DNA of 64,000 nt from the NCBI GenBank assembly GCA_023678885.1, contig CM042993.1, positions 3,866,501 to 3,930,500 on the forward strand. The letters are read 5' to 3'. This document shows, one piece after another, positions 45,491 to 57,677 of this stretch. This DNA comes from Pogostemon cablin (taxonomy: Eukaryota > Streptophyta > Magnoliopsida > Lamiales > Lamiaceae). A program made the translations under genes and the position numbers. The first letter of the stretch is position 1; each line of letters starts with the position of its first letter. Under the pieces are notes generated by a model that had not been told where the DNA came from, did not search any database, and saw nothing but the letters and a program-made list of their open reading frames with translations.

Positions 45491-46758
45491 CTAACTTTTT
45501 GTTATTTTTTGTATAACATATGTATGTATTCTCTTGCTAGTGACATGAGAAAAATACTAAGCAAGTTTATATTATGTACTTAGCCAAAATTAGGACAAAG
45601 AGGGAAAATGTCCTCTTTAGTCTTTTGCATTATGCCCTTGTGTATTGTAATTAAGGCTGTACGAGGGTGAGTTTGTAATTTACATCTTTATTTAAGTAAA
45701 TATTGCTCCTTCCTTTTTCATCTATATATCAATCTTAACTTATTAGATTTTGAGGTATCCGCAAAAAATGTCACATATACTAGTTTTATAATTAGAATAA
45801 GAGTAAATTTGTAACTTAATTCACAATCTCAACAACGTGAAAAAAGTTTTTTGTAAACATAAAAAAAATTATGCGAATTATAAAAATTAAATGTGTATAA
45901 ATTGGAAAAAATAAAAATCAAATACGATAGGAGTATCGTATTTTCATATAATTGGCTTTTTATTTAAAATTAGTTTCAAGTTAAACTCTTGCAGAATATT
46001 CTCAGTATTTTTTAAAAAATTATTAGTATCTTTTAATAAAAATAATTATCCCCTCAAACATACTATAATTTTTTAAGTTTACAATTAATTAGCTAACAAT
46101 ATAACTCCATAAAATATTTATATACTCTATATTGGAAGCTTTAAAGAAAGTAGATACGGAGTATTAACCAACGTGACGTCATGTCATGGGTAGGTTCACA
46201 ATTAAGCCATTAATTAAACCAAGTGGGTCATTTTTATTTTTTCTTTTAAACAGCAAAAATGATTTTATTTTATTATATCATTTAAACTTTAAAGTGGATA
46301 TAAGGAATCTCATGAGAGTAACACTTAAATTCAAATCACCATACTACATTTTACACAATTTTCCAAGGCCAAATTATTATCATATTACATTCATAATGAA
46401 AAACTTATAATGAATTCCTATTCTCTAAAATATATCCATCTATGGACACTTTTCTTTACAAAAGCATTTATAGATTTTCATATTGATCGTACAAGATATT
46501 CCTAAATGATGACATTCTTTTTTTTCTTTTCTTTTTTTTTCTCTCACAAAATTATACTAATATGGAGTAGCAAATTTGTTAAGGGGTTTGAGAGAAAATC
46601 TCTATAGATATCCCAAATCGTTTGAGTGCATCCGTAATACCTAAATAAACGAGATATCGAAAAATTGTACAGATCCTAAAACACTTATTTTGAAAACTAT
46701 TTTTTTACGTTTGACTAATAAATGATCAATTGTAAAAATGCATTCCCAAGAAACACGC
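45491..46758. other. TPP 3' UTR and AT-rich spacer
   Basis: About the first 200-250 bases after the stop (to roughly 45720) look like 3' UTR. The remainder is AT-rich, with T runs near 46518 and no recognisable gene. The open frame 46186-46410 has no protein features. Confidence 0.5.
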
Positions 46759-46766
46759 CAAGCATG

Positions 46767-47473
46767 TAGAGTTGTTAATAAGCCCGTAAACCGTGGGCCC
46801 GAACCGATTAACCCAAAAAAAATTAGGGTTAGGGCCAAGAAATTTGAGCCCGTTTAACATCCGGGCTTTTTGGTCCGAACCGATTAACCTGTGGGCTAAC
46901 AGGGTTGGCCCGTGGGCTAATCGGGCCGGCCCGTAGGGTTGGAAATTATTATTATTATTATGTTTAATTAATTTTAACACTCATAATCTATACATCGACC
47001 ACCCAATCCCACCCTACTCTCAACCCATCGTTGGACAAACTCTCACCATCTTTTAATTTTCATCTCTTTCTCATCTTTTTTCTTACTCTAACCCAAAATT
47101 TTCTCTAATAAATAAAATAATACTTGAATAAATATATTAAGATTAATTTAATTATTACAAATTCTTTTAATTTATATTTTTTAACAATATTTTGCATGTA
47201 TTAATCTTAATTCTCTCAAATTTTAAATAATGTATTAGTTAATTTTGAATTTTTTATATTATTTATAATAAATTATAATTTATAAATTTTAAATATTTTT
47301 TATCGTACAACCCGCGAGCCCGGCCCGTTTAACCCGTAGCCCGTTAGGGTTAGGGCTAGGTTCACCTTTTCATAGCCCGTTTAAACAGACCCGATTTAGC
47401 CCGAAGCCCGATTAGCTCGAAACCCGTTAGGGCCAGCCCTAATAGGTTAGGGCTGGCCCGTTTAACATCTCTA
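46767..47473. mobile_element. Non-autonomous hAT element, GGCCCG family
   Basis: A 707-bp element with ends TAGAGTTGTTAATAAGCCCG and (inverted) TAGAGATGTTAAACGGGCC and a perfect 8-bp TSD CAAGCATG (46759-46766, 47474-47481). Subterminal regions on both sides are rich in GGCCCGT, GGGCTAAT and CCCGATTAG words. The interior is AT-rich and non-coding. Termini are related to, but distinct from, the CGGGTACCC family. Confidence 0.9.
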
Positions 47474-47481
47474 CAAGCATG

Positions 47482-48213
47482 CTCTTAATAAATGAAATAT
47501 GAGACGAAAATATAATCATTAGGTAATTAATCCCATTTATTTCAACTTTAGTCAAAAAAAACAAGAGTTACAAATTTTTGAACTCCCTTTTCTCTACCTT
47601 TGATGAAGCAAGTGGATCAATTTAATTTAATTAATAAAGCGAAACTTTCTATTAAAATTATGAAACTTCTAACGATAACTTTCGAAATTCTTAGAATTCT
47701 AGTCTGGGATCTGTCACGTGCTATAGCATCTTCCCACCAATTATTTGCTTACTTTGAACCATATCAAATTCTTTTATTTATCTTACAATAATTTCATCAA
47801 ATAAGAGAATTACAAATTCACAATTGCTAATTGTTCCTTTCAATTGATTCTGTGACCCTACATTAAATCGTTATTTAAGGTATTCTGAATGATCTCTTTT
47901 GATGAAAGTCCAGAATTTGGATATTATTATAAAAAAATATAAATAAAAGAATCCTAAGTAGTATTATATGTGGACTGAGATGTCACCTGCACGATAATTT
48001 ATTAATTTTTTTAATAATAAATCTTTAATCTTTGAAAATGACGATTTAATAGAAAATCACATTTGTTATAAGTTTCATTTATAAAAGAGTAATAATATGC
48101 AGAAAGTTTTGACCCGCTAATTTTTTTTTAATGCGAGATCATTTTTACTATTGTTTAAATGGTTATTAATTTTTAATAAAAAATTATTAATTTTTATTAT
48201 TACTACAAATTAT
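47482..48213. other. AT-rich spacer
   Basis: Nothing recognisable. The open frame at 47600-47791 has no protein features. Confidence 0.5.
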
Positions 48214-48222
48214 TTAAAAAAT

Positions 48223-48406
48223 GAGTGAGGCTCCTGTGCACCCGGGCGCACGGAGCACATTCCGTGCGCCTTTACAATTTTCATGCCCCTTTACCATTTA
48301 AACTCCTAGCAATACATAGGTTTAAATAGGATTGGAGGGGAGGGTTGTGTTCACATGGGGACACGGAGCATCTTTCCGTGTCCCCGGGCGCACAGGAGCT
48401 TTTGCC
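48223..48406. mobile_element. Mutator-like MITE, GCTCCTGTGC family
   Basis: A 184-bp element with ends GAGTGAGGCTCCTGTGC and (inverted) GGCAAAAGCTCCTGTGC and a perfect 9-bp TSD TTAAAAAAT (48214-48222, 48407-48415). Each end carries its own short hairpin (GCACGGAGCACATTCCGTGC; GGGACACGGAGC with TTCCGTGTCCC). Same family as 14564-14737. Confidence 0.85.
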
Positions 48407-48419
48407 TTAAAAAATAATA

Positions 48420-48641
48420 CTCCCTCCATCCCAACTTAAGAGTCTCTTTTGCTTTTGGGCACGTGGATTAAGGAGTATTATTTAATGTGTAGTGGGTAGT
48501 TGTATTAGTGGGTGTGGGGGCCATGTTTTAATTGTATTAGTGGGTGTGGGTGGGTCCCATATGTCCAAAAAATAAAATTGGACTCTTTAGGTGGGACGAT
48601 CAAAATAGTAAAATGACCCTCTTAACCTGGGACGGAGGGAG
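48420..48641. mobile_element. Stowaway-type MITE, family B
   Basis: 222 bp, ends CTCCCTCCATCCC and GGGACGGAGGGAG, TA on both sides (48418-48419, 48642-48643). Internal GTGTAGTGGGTAGTTGTATT is typical of this family. It starts only 4 bp after the TSD of the preceding MITE. Confidence 0.85.
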
Positions 48642-48904
48642 TATATTGTACAATTATCATTTTTCATTACTTCAGCCATCATTATTTATAAAAATATTAT
48701 CATTTTTGGTCCTATCTCATAAAAACTTCCAAGTGAGATATGTCTCACCAAATGTTTGGCCACAAAATATACTCCATGTTGTAAATTCATTCCATGCTAT
48801 CATTTGCAGTTCCTAGATGCCATCTTTTAAATTTCACCCTATCTTATTCCTACAATTTATTTATTCGAAAAAATATAGTATATAAATTAAAAAGAAATGT
48901 TATA

Positions 48905-49098
48905 CTCCCTCTCTCCGTCTGTTTTTAAGGTATCCATTTTATTATTTTTGGCGTTCGCTTCAAAGGTATCCATTGTTCCTATTTAGTAAAAAAGTACATC
49001 ATTTCCCTCTAATATAACTACCTACTTTACATATAATAATAATAATATTCATTAATCTAAGTGCAAAAAACAAATGGATACCTTAGAATCGGACGGAG
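48905..49098. mobile_element. Stowaway-type MITE, family C
   Basis: 194 bp from CTCCCTCTCTCCGTCTG to GAATCGGACGGAG, with TA on both sides. The subterminal AAGGTATCCATT appears inverted at the other end (AATGGATACCTT). Related to the interrupted copy at 30088-30534. Confidence 0.8.
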
Positions 49099-49589
49099 TA
49101 TATATTCACTCAGCTGTAATTTCCGATTTTTATGGACGTACAATCGACTTGGTACAATCAAATAGAGCAAATCCCCATAATCATAAATCGATAATCGTAA
49201 TTAACGGTTGGATGGTAACCGTAGTTATATGTTTTATTAAAGTCGCTAAATAAATAAATAAAATCGTATGATCTGCACGCTTTTGACCGACAACAATGGG
49301 CACCACCTTAATTGCTGCTTACAGTAAGTCTCTGAATGTCAAAATTCTAGTACAATGCTATGCCCATGGTCAACGGCAGCAACCTCTGCATCATGATAAG
49401 ATCTAGGGTTGTCAATTTTACCCGCCGGGTCGGGTTACCCGCGGGTACCCGGGTGATCGGGTAAGGATAGGGTAGGCAAAATCGGGTAGAGGATCGGGTA
49501 ATACCCGCACCCGAAAAAAAATCAGCGGGTGAGGGTAGGGTACGGGTTCACATGTTATACCCGCGTACCCGACCCGTTTACCCGTTTAG

Positions 49590-49590
49590 A

Positions 49591-49650
<60 letters not shown>
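49590..49650. repeat. TA dinucleotide microsatellite inside the hAT transposon
   Basis: About 60 bp of AT repeats between the left subterminal CGGGTA cluster and the transposase leader. Confidence 0.9.
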
Positions 49651-49654
<4 letters not shown>

Positions 49655-50494
49655 CTAATTTAATATTAATATTAATATAATTACTTTAAACATTATTACA
49701 TCAATTTGTACACAATTATTTCTTGTTATCTAGTTTAATATTTAAAGAAATATACACATTACAAATTCACACTCAAAACCCTAGTAACATCACTTTGTCA
49801 TCGACTGGCGACTGGCGATACCCGCTCCGGTCTGCATCGAAAGGCAAGGAAGAGAAATCACTGCTCGCGGCGGACAGATCTTGACGTCGGAGGCAGTGCG
49901 TTGCAGGTCGCGACTCCAGGCGGTGGCTGTTCCTCCCGATCCGGTGACAAAACCAGCAATGGCGGCGGTGACAAAACCAGCAACGGAGGTGACAAAATCA
50001 GCAACGGCGGCGGCGCATCCCTCTCGATCCTGTCTCGATCTCGACGGTGGCTGTTCGGCGATGGGTTTTGGCGGCGTACAGTGACAGATGGCTGACAACG
50101 GGGGAAGACGACTCTGACTGAAGCTCACCGAACGGACGGTGGCTATATAAGCCCAAGGTTCCTAATGATATAGTTGGGAATCAGACTCTGGTATGCTTTG
50201 ATATTTGTTTCTAAGACTTTTCGGGCAAGAAAATTTAAGAGGTTTGTCTTGGTACATGTATTTATTGTTGGTGGTATCTGGTTGCAAGCAGGTGAAGCAG
50301 CTTCATGATTGGTTGGTAAATTGGAACAAACAATTTCTTGATTCTGGGAAAAAAGGAAAATGAAAGAAGCAGAATGATTCTGGTGCTAAGAAAGCTGTGC
50401 ATTCCTTCTCCGGTCTGCAACTCTGCATCGAGAGGTTAAGGATGACAAACCTCAAACCACCACAATATCTAATGTTCTCTTCTGTTATTATTAA

Positions 50495-50525
<31 letters not shown>

Positions 50526-51003
50526 TGATCGGTTGCACTTTATACAAATTAAAATGGTAAGTGGTTGATTGGTGTTGTTCTGCAATCTTTTTTATTATTG
50601 TGGGAGGGAGGCATTATTTGTCGTTGAAAGATCTTCAAGTGGAACCTTTTATCTTTAACAAGTAATTTAAGTTATTTATGTTGCATATATTTTTTTTTTT
50701 GCAGCAAAATAAGGAAAGATTCCTTTGTAATCACCTAACAAGCTTTAGTATTGAATCTTGATGGAGGTATGTTCTCAATCTGTTTGATTTGTCCTTTCTG
50801 AAACTTTATTATTATATATATGTAGAAAGTCATAAATGTTTGAGAACATTAGTCCAAATTGACAGCCTGTGTAATATTTGTCTTGTATTGTAACTGAAAC
50901 ATCTTGTTTATATTATAATAAGAAGCCTATGGCCGGTGAGTGAAGGATATGTATAGATGAGTAGTCCATCATTGATTAACATTTTTTTTATTTATATGTA
51001 TAG

Positions 51004-52269
51004 ATGAGTAGTCCATCTGATGTGCCTTCACAACAATCGGTGCATCAAGATTCTGAACATGCTGAAAATATGATGGATACAGACTCAAATCCTAATCTTC
51101 AACCATCTAATACCCCAGAAGTTGAACAAGAACAACCCATTATTGTTAGTGAAAAAGATTGTGGTACTCGAAAGAGGAAATTAGTATCTGACGTTTGGGA
51201 TCATTTCAAAAAAGAAAAAATTGATGGAACTGACAATATGTTTTCTGGTACTAAATATGTCACTGCAAATCAGATATTTATGTATATTTGTGAGATAAGA
51301 GTTAGAATGAATGATTGGTTGGAATTTGGATGTGATGAGGTGAAGGCAATGACAAAAAAGATGATAGAAAAATATAACAAATATTGGGAAGACATTCATA
51401 AGGTTCTCTCAATTTCTATTATTTTAGATCCTAGATTCAAGTTTAGGATGATTGATTACTTTTTTGATCAATTTTATGGAGAAAAAGCTAAAGATGAGAA
51501 GGAAAAGCTTCGAAGTATTATGCATGAACTTGAAAAGGCATACAAGTCTTCTCCTCAAAACTCTCGTTCTAATGCTAGTACTAGTAGAACCAAATCGTCA
51601 TCATCTCATACTTCAGAATCAGCTGTAGAATCAGAATCGGATGATCTTTTAGGTAGCATTCGCTCTTTTGAAGTGTATTTATCTGAGGTTATCACTGATA
51701 CACAAGATAAATCAGAGTTTGAAAGCTATTTAGAGGAGAGATTATTGCCTATTCATCATGATTTTGATATACTTATTTGGTGGAAGACTCAAGGGATTAA
51801 GTATCCTACATTGCGTCGAATTGCAAGGGACATTTTTGCGATTCCTGTTTCTACTGTTGCTTCAGAGGCTGCTTTTAGCACGGGTGGTAGAATTGTGACC
51901 AAGCATCGAAGTAGACTTATTCCAGAAACATTGGAAGCATTGATGTGTTCTCAAGATTGGCTATGGGAAAAACACAACGGTATGATTTTTTCAATAAATT
52001 ATTTTTCATGTTCTTTATTTTATTTTATGAATTAACATGGTTATAATTTATATTATTTATGTTTTAGAAACATCTGGACCAGTTAAAGGAGTCGCATGTT
52101 ATTCAAGTGATGAAGATGAATGTGAAAATGAAAATGAAAATGTAAGGGATGTACTAATGTTATTATTAAAGGAGTTTTAATTTATTCAATTAATTATACA
52201 CATATATATACTACATACTAATATTTATGTATGTATTTATAGGTTACATCAGCATCAGGTGTTATTTGA
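51004..52269 (+). pseudogene. hAT transposase (zinc-finger BED / RICESLEEPER-like), deletion derivative
   Basis: Three exons are visible: 51004-51979, 52068-52141 and 52243-52269, all with GT-AG introns and one open frame of 358 residues. Residues about 60-75 (LVSDVWDHFKKEKIDG) are the start of a BED zinc finger, but the zinc ligands and the following part are missing. At about residue 76 the sequence jumps to MFSGTKYVTANQIF and continues with the late hAT region (IILDPRFKFRMIDYFF, 139-154). A Ser/Thr-rich linker (184-212) and the C-terminal hAT dimerisation domain (about 238-322; WWKTQGIKYPTLRRIARDIF, VASEAAFSTGGRIV, LEALMCSQDWL) follow. Intact family proteins have roughly 650-700 residues, so about 300 are lost, including most of the RNase H-like catalytic core. 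It should be inactive, though it may still dimerise. Confidence 0.85.
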
Positions 52270-53625
52270 GCAACTTTTGCACCAAGGAGATCGTAGTTTT
52301 CGATACACTTTCAAGTGTTGGATTACGAGACTTCTTCTCATGTTATTATATTTACTATGTTAATTTCTTGTTGTTGCACTTGGATGGAATATTATTCTCT
52401 ATTATGGACTTTATTTTTATTTTATGTTTAATTTTGATGTTTTGTGTTGATCACTTGATTGTAAGAGGAAAAATTGATATGGGAAGTTGCGGGTCGGGTA
52501 GGGTTTGCCCGATTTAGTTACTGCGGGTATCCGTATTTTACCCGTGTTATATATCCGTTTATTATTTTATTGCGGGTATCCGTATACCCGCGGGTAATCC
52601 ATTTATCCGATGGACAAACCCGTATCCTACCCGCTGCTGACATTGAGGGTAATAGGGTAGGGTACGGATAGGGTAATTGGGTAGCGGGTAGTAGGTGGAT
52701 TTGTTAAACCCGTACCCTACCCTACCCGTTTACATCCCTAATAAGATCATTGCAGCTGCATATGTACATCTATGTAAATTCTTTTATTAAACCCTTTAAT
52801 TAATGAATATGACAAAATTTGTCCCCAACTCGCACTAGACCACATTTTAACCGGTGAATATATAATTAGAACCGGTAATTATTTCGGTTCAATTTCGATT
52901 TCATTAAATATTCTTTTTTTTTTTTTTACTTATGATGTGAAACTTTGAGACCTTAAAAACATATACTCCCTCCATCCCCTTAATATGTATTCATTTTGCT
53001 ATTTTGGTCCGTCTCGTAACAACAGTATCAATTTCCTTTTTTAGATTGATGTGACACATGGTCCCACAGTCAACACTAATACAACTACCCACTACACTTT
53101 AAAATATTATTTCTCTCACTTCAAAATACATTAAATTATTATACTCCTTAATCTATGTGCAAAAAACAAACAGCTACGTTTCAAGGGGACGGAGAGAGTA
53201 GGGATGGCAACAGGTAGGGTACCCGCTTATTTTGGGGTAACCGTACCCGTATCCGATTAAAAAAAATCCGTCCTGTTTAAAAAATTTATTATAGTACCCG
53301 TACCCGTCCCATTACCGTTTATCAATACCCGCAGGTATCTATACCCGTTTAATATTCATTTATTTTATATATATTTATATTTTTTTATTGTCTAAATAAG
53401 TATAGTAATAAAAATTACATTATTATTAATTAAATATAAAATAAATATAATATAAATTGTATTATTTTAAATAAATATTTAATTAATATAAATTGTATTA
53501 TTTTAAATAAATATTTAATTAACATGATTAAATAAAATTTATAACTATTAATTAAATATATAAAATATCTTATCATATATAAATTATATAATATATATTA
53601 AATTTTATAAAATAAAAAATATATA

Positions 53626-53889
53626 CTCCCTCCGTCCCAAAATTGATTGCACACTTTCCACATTTATCCGTCCCAAAATAGATTGCACCTTTCCAAAAAA
53701 GGAAATATCACATCAATCTTCACCCCTAAAAGTTCATCTTAATTACAACTTTACCACACTCACCTAACATACATAACTTACTTTATAATTTATTTATTAC
53801 CTAAAAATACCACAATACCCCTAAAAAGTCAACATTTCTTAAACTCCGTATCTACAGTAAAGGTGCAATCGATTTTGGGACGGAGGGAG
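53626..53889. mobile_element. Stowaway-type MITE, family D, nested in a hAT element
   Basis: 264 bp from CTCCCTCCGTCCCAAAATTG to CGATTTTGGGACGGAGGGAG, with TA flanks (53624-53625, 53890-53891). CTCACCTAACATACATAACT and TCCGTATCTACAGTAAAGG are landmarks of a family also seen at 59448-60005 and, decayed, at about 58858-59130. Confidence 0.9.
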
Positions 53890-54062
53890 TATATATAATC
53901 TGGTTACCCGTAGGTATTTGAGGCATTACCCGTACCCGTTCTAAACCCTAATGGTATTTTTCACAACTATCCATACACATCCCAAACCCATTTACAACTA
54001 CTCGTACCATATCCATTAGGGTTCGGATAGACCGGGTACCCGAAAATACCCGTCCCATTGCC

Positions 54063-54581
54063 CAGTGCCGGTCCTAACATTTGTTAGGCCCGGGGCGAAC
54101 AAAAAGAATAGGCATCTATGCTCTTTATATATTTTTTAACTAAAAAGTTTCCATTATTTTCTTCATTTATATTTTCTTTTCTTTCATGAAAAACTAAATA
54201 TTTATTTTTAGCAAGACATTTTGCTATAGCAATTATTCTCAAAAAAATTTATCTCAAATGTATTTTTTCTTTAAAATTTTGTTCTTATAATATATCTTTG
54301 GAAATTTCCTATAGCAAGAAATTTGTTCTATTTCCTTTTCTTACAACCAAATTCATATTTTTTAATATCTAAATATAGAGCCCATTACAAATTCAATAGA
54401 TTTATGGGTCAAATTTTATGAAAACTCTAATAACATAATAAAAATTATATAATTATTAAAATATAATTATATCAAATATTATATATTTATATATATACAT
54501 GCATATGTATAAATTTTGGGCCCCTATATATTTTGGGCCCAGGGCGGTCGCCCTCTTCGCCCCTCCTCAGGGCCACCACTG
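54063..54581. mobile_element. Second hAT MITE, nested inside the first
   Basis: A 519-bp element with ends CAGTGCCGGTCCTAA and (inverted) CAGTGGTGGCCCTGAGG. The flanks CCATTGCC (54055-54062) and CCATTGTC (54582-54589) match at 7 of 8. GGGCCC words near the right end and GGCCCGGGG near the left are subterminal. No coding capacity. Confidence 0.8.
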
Positions 54582-54606
54582 CCATTGTCATCCCTAGGAG
54601 GGAGTA

Positions 54607-57016
54607 TATAAAAAAAAACCAGGATCCAGCGGTTCCGAACCAAAACCGCTCTATTACGGTTTCAGTCCAAGTTCCTTATTTTCGAAACTCAAAACTAGTT
54701 ATTCTTACCAGCGTGCATGCTTAACTTACACCCCTCTTATTTAAAATCAAATATTTGTGTATGAGAGTTTCACGGTACATGAAGACTTTCAGGACGAATA
54801 AAATATGATAATATTATACTCCATAAAAATGATATTCAAAATAATGAAAAGTGTTAATGATTCAATAAATTATTTAATAAATAATTTATAATATTATTAA
54901 AAAGTTATAATATTTTGAATAAAAAATGAAAATATCTTTAATAATAAATTATAAAAATTTATGAAAATAGTAAAACGATCACATGAAATGACGATCTCAC
55001 TCCCGTGTTGCACTTAAATCTTAAGGTTTCAATTGAGTCCATTGGCTTTGTAACTTCAATAATTGATTATAACTTTAGACTATTTTTATTTTCCTAAATC
55101 AATTGATCATAATTTTATCTTGATCCATATTATTTTCATTTATTTATGTTTATATAGAACCAAACCCGTGAAATATTCTCTCGATTATTTTTGCCCAATG
55201 GATGCCCCTAATAAAAAGAATTAACCTTACACAATCCGTCTACATATAATTATATATATAATAATATTAATTTAAGAATTATATATATTACTCCTCTATA
55301 AGATTTGCATACACTAAATAAACTAAATTTTATCAAACGTAAATAGTCTTAGATCCAAAATTAGTGATATGCTAGAAAAGAAATTTAAAACATTGTATTT
55401 TGTGTTAATATAATATAAATTTGATAAATATTTGGAGTAATAATATGAAATGGACCCAATGGTTTTTATCGTTACATGATGACTGCGTCCCATGCTGAGT
55501 CAAAAGGGTTGTGTTATGAGTCGTATCTCCATTTTATTCAACATTCTTTACTTCTTTTCTTTTTTTCCCTTTTTAAACTACTAATTGATCATCTCCATCA
55601 AATAATTATATAAATTAATTTAATATTAGGTAAGTAATCACAATTGAAGTCGTCTATATTTGTAATGTATTGTTGTGAATGTTATACAATTGAATACGGA
55701 ATTATACTCGTATCATAATATTTAATAATTAATTTATGAGCGCATCGATGCACCTGAACGATCTTAACCATTATATTATATTTTAATTCAATTTTTACCA
55801 TTAAATAAAATAAAATAATTAATTTTATAAAAAACTACCCACTCTAATATTTTTAATCCACTAACCTTATAATTAATTTCTAATTTCTAAATTATGTTAT
55901 TTGTAAATGAATATCAATTTTGATATTAAAATGTATTTTAAAGTTATAATAATATTGAATGAATTTTTTTTTCTTTTGACGTTCAAGAAAAAAGAAAAAA
56001 AAAGAGAAAGAGGAGAAGAAGTGAACATAGCTTATTATTTATCTTTGAATCATATAAAATAAAATTGATTTCTTCGAATGACATAAAAAATGATATTACT
56101 CTTTTATGAATTTTAACATATCCTTTATTTTTATAATTTACTACAAAATCAATTCAACCAAACAACCCGAAGATATTCATAAACATGACAAGATCATAAT
56201 GTTCATAAATCTAGAACACAATATCATCTTTTTCTGAAATAAACACATAAATAAAATAAGTTATACTTGTCATATTGAACACATGCATGCCATTAATTAT
56301 GAATTAAAATAAAATACTCCATATTAATATGCTATTATTTCCACACAAATTGGTCGGATCCAATAATATTGTGACTAGCTACTAATAATATAACACCTAT
56401 GGATACAACCTAGTAGTTGAGATTAATTATATAGTTTAATTAAGTAGTATTCTAGTACTTAGCTGTCCCCTTTTATACATACGATGATTATACTTGCACC
56501 CTTTTCTCAGAACAATCCGAGGATTGGATTTTAGTGTTAGTTAAGCTAATGACATAGAATCATTAATTCCCAATTAACGAGTAAATCACGCTGGTGCTGT
56601 CTTAAACAGTATTAAGACATTAGTAAACTCTAAAATTTTGGAATATTAATTTGGTCAAATGGAACTTTAAAATATGTATACAACACGAATACCGATGTAC
56701 TGTTAACATATTAAAAAGTAAAAATTGATATTATATTACAATATTTTTTTTATTCATGCCACAAATTGTTCATAAAGTAATTCATTACATAAGTACTATT
56801 TTTCATTAATTTAAATATCACTTTTTACTAAAATGTTTATCATTTCTTCTCACAAAAGTATTCCTGAATACGGTTTCACACTTATGTTTGCAAATATTAT
56901 ACTTAATCAGACATATTACAAAAATCTTCAAAAAAAAATTGTGTTAAGAGTATGTTAATTGACACTTACTCAAAATTCTACTTTATGCATTTATAATAGA
57001 AGATATTAGAAAGAAA

Positions 57017-57055
<39 letters not shown>

Positions 57056-57582
57056 TTCAAACATCCATCTATGCATATACATTTGGTGCAACATCCACTA
57101 GCCATCTATACAAACTACACACATGCAATTATCCCCCAAATGACAACAAACCTTCCCATTGGCAACTAGATTTGAAATGAGAGATATATAAAACTCAAAT
57201 ATTGAACTCGAACCAAACTTGAATAAAAACAAGGAAATGAATTGGGATGTTGAGTGTTAGTCTTTCTCTTTTATTAGGTTTTGAAAGGGAAACCCACCCA
57301 AGAAGCTAGGTGTAGAGAATCTATTATAAAATAGGTTGAGTGAAGAGTTGGAATCCACTCAAGAATTGGAAAATTGGGATTGTGTGTGTTTGTTGATGTG
57401 ATGAAGAAACACATGGATATTTGGAAATGTGACACTAACATGCCTCCAATATATTTGACAACCTTAAGAACCCTTTTGGACGTGGAAAGACACACTCCAC
57501 TACCCGAATCATTTCTACTCCAAACTCCATTAAAATAAACCTAAGTCTAACCTTCAATTATTGCTACCAAACTAGGTATAAA

Positions 57583-57585
<3 letters not shown>
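54607..57585. other. AT-rich spacer
   Basis: No gene. About 54755-55015 and 56700-56900 hold GTGATAAT/ATTATCACTT words of decayed GTGAGACGG MITEs. An (ATT)n microsatellite lies at about 57018-57054. The segment 57270-57520 is less AT-rich and has a 73-codon minus-strand frame without recognisable features. Confidence 0.45.

Positions 57586-57674
<89 letters not shown>
57586..57674. repeat. TA dinucleotide microsatellite
   Basis: About 89 bp of uninterrupted AT repeats. Confidence 0.95.

Positions 57675-57677
<3 letters not shown>

Larger units (their letters stand above)
49404..52740 (+). mobile_element. hAT transposon with an internally deleted transposase
   Basis: A 3337-bp element bounded by a perfect 8-bp TSD ATAAGATC (49396-49403, 52741-52748). 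The ends are TAGGGTTGTCAATTTTACCC and (inverted) TAGGGATGTAAACGGGTAGG. Both subterminal regions (about 49420-49580 and 52485-52735) are dense in CGGGTA and TACCCG words, the probable transposase-binding sites. A TA microsatellite (49590-49650), a GC-rich leader-like segment with GGCGGTGACAAAACCAGCAA repeats (about 49940-50010) and an ATT microsatellite (about 50490-50526) precede the transposase gene. The perfect TSD indicates a recent insertion. Confidence 0.95.
53199..54596. mobile_element. Non-autonomous hAT element, CGGGTACCC family, with nested inserts
   Basis: The ends are TAGGGATGGCAACAGGTAGG and (inverted) TAGGGATGACAATGGC. The TSD is GGAGAGAG (53191-53198) against GGAGGGAG (54597-54604), 7 of 8. 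It carries a Stowaway MITE (53626-53889) and a second hAT (54063-54581); without them it is about 605 bp. Subterminal CCCGTACCCG words match the transposase-bearing element 460 bp to its left. Confidence 0.85.
52966..54604. mobile_element. Stowaway-type MITE interrupted by a hAT element
   Basis: The left end is CTCCCTCCATCCCC after TA (52964-52965). The MITE body runs to 53198 and ends GGGGACGGAGAGAG. The hAT element 53199-54596 then intervenes, and the second copy of its target, GGAGGGAG, followed by TA (54605-54606), completes the MITE end. Without the insertion the MITE is about 233 bp. Confidence 0.8.

Noticed and set aside
49790..50128. Overlapping frames in the GC-rich segment upstream of the hAT transposase
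   Set aside because: Low-complexity Ala/Thr/Gly-rich readings of a short tandem repeat; the segment is better explained as the transposon leader.
57274..57495. 73-codon minus-strand frame as a small gene
   Set aside because: Composition is slightly less AT-rich, but there is no domain, no convincing start context and no neighbouring exon.
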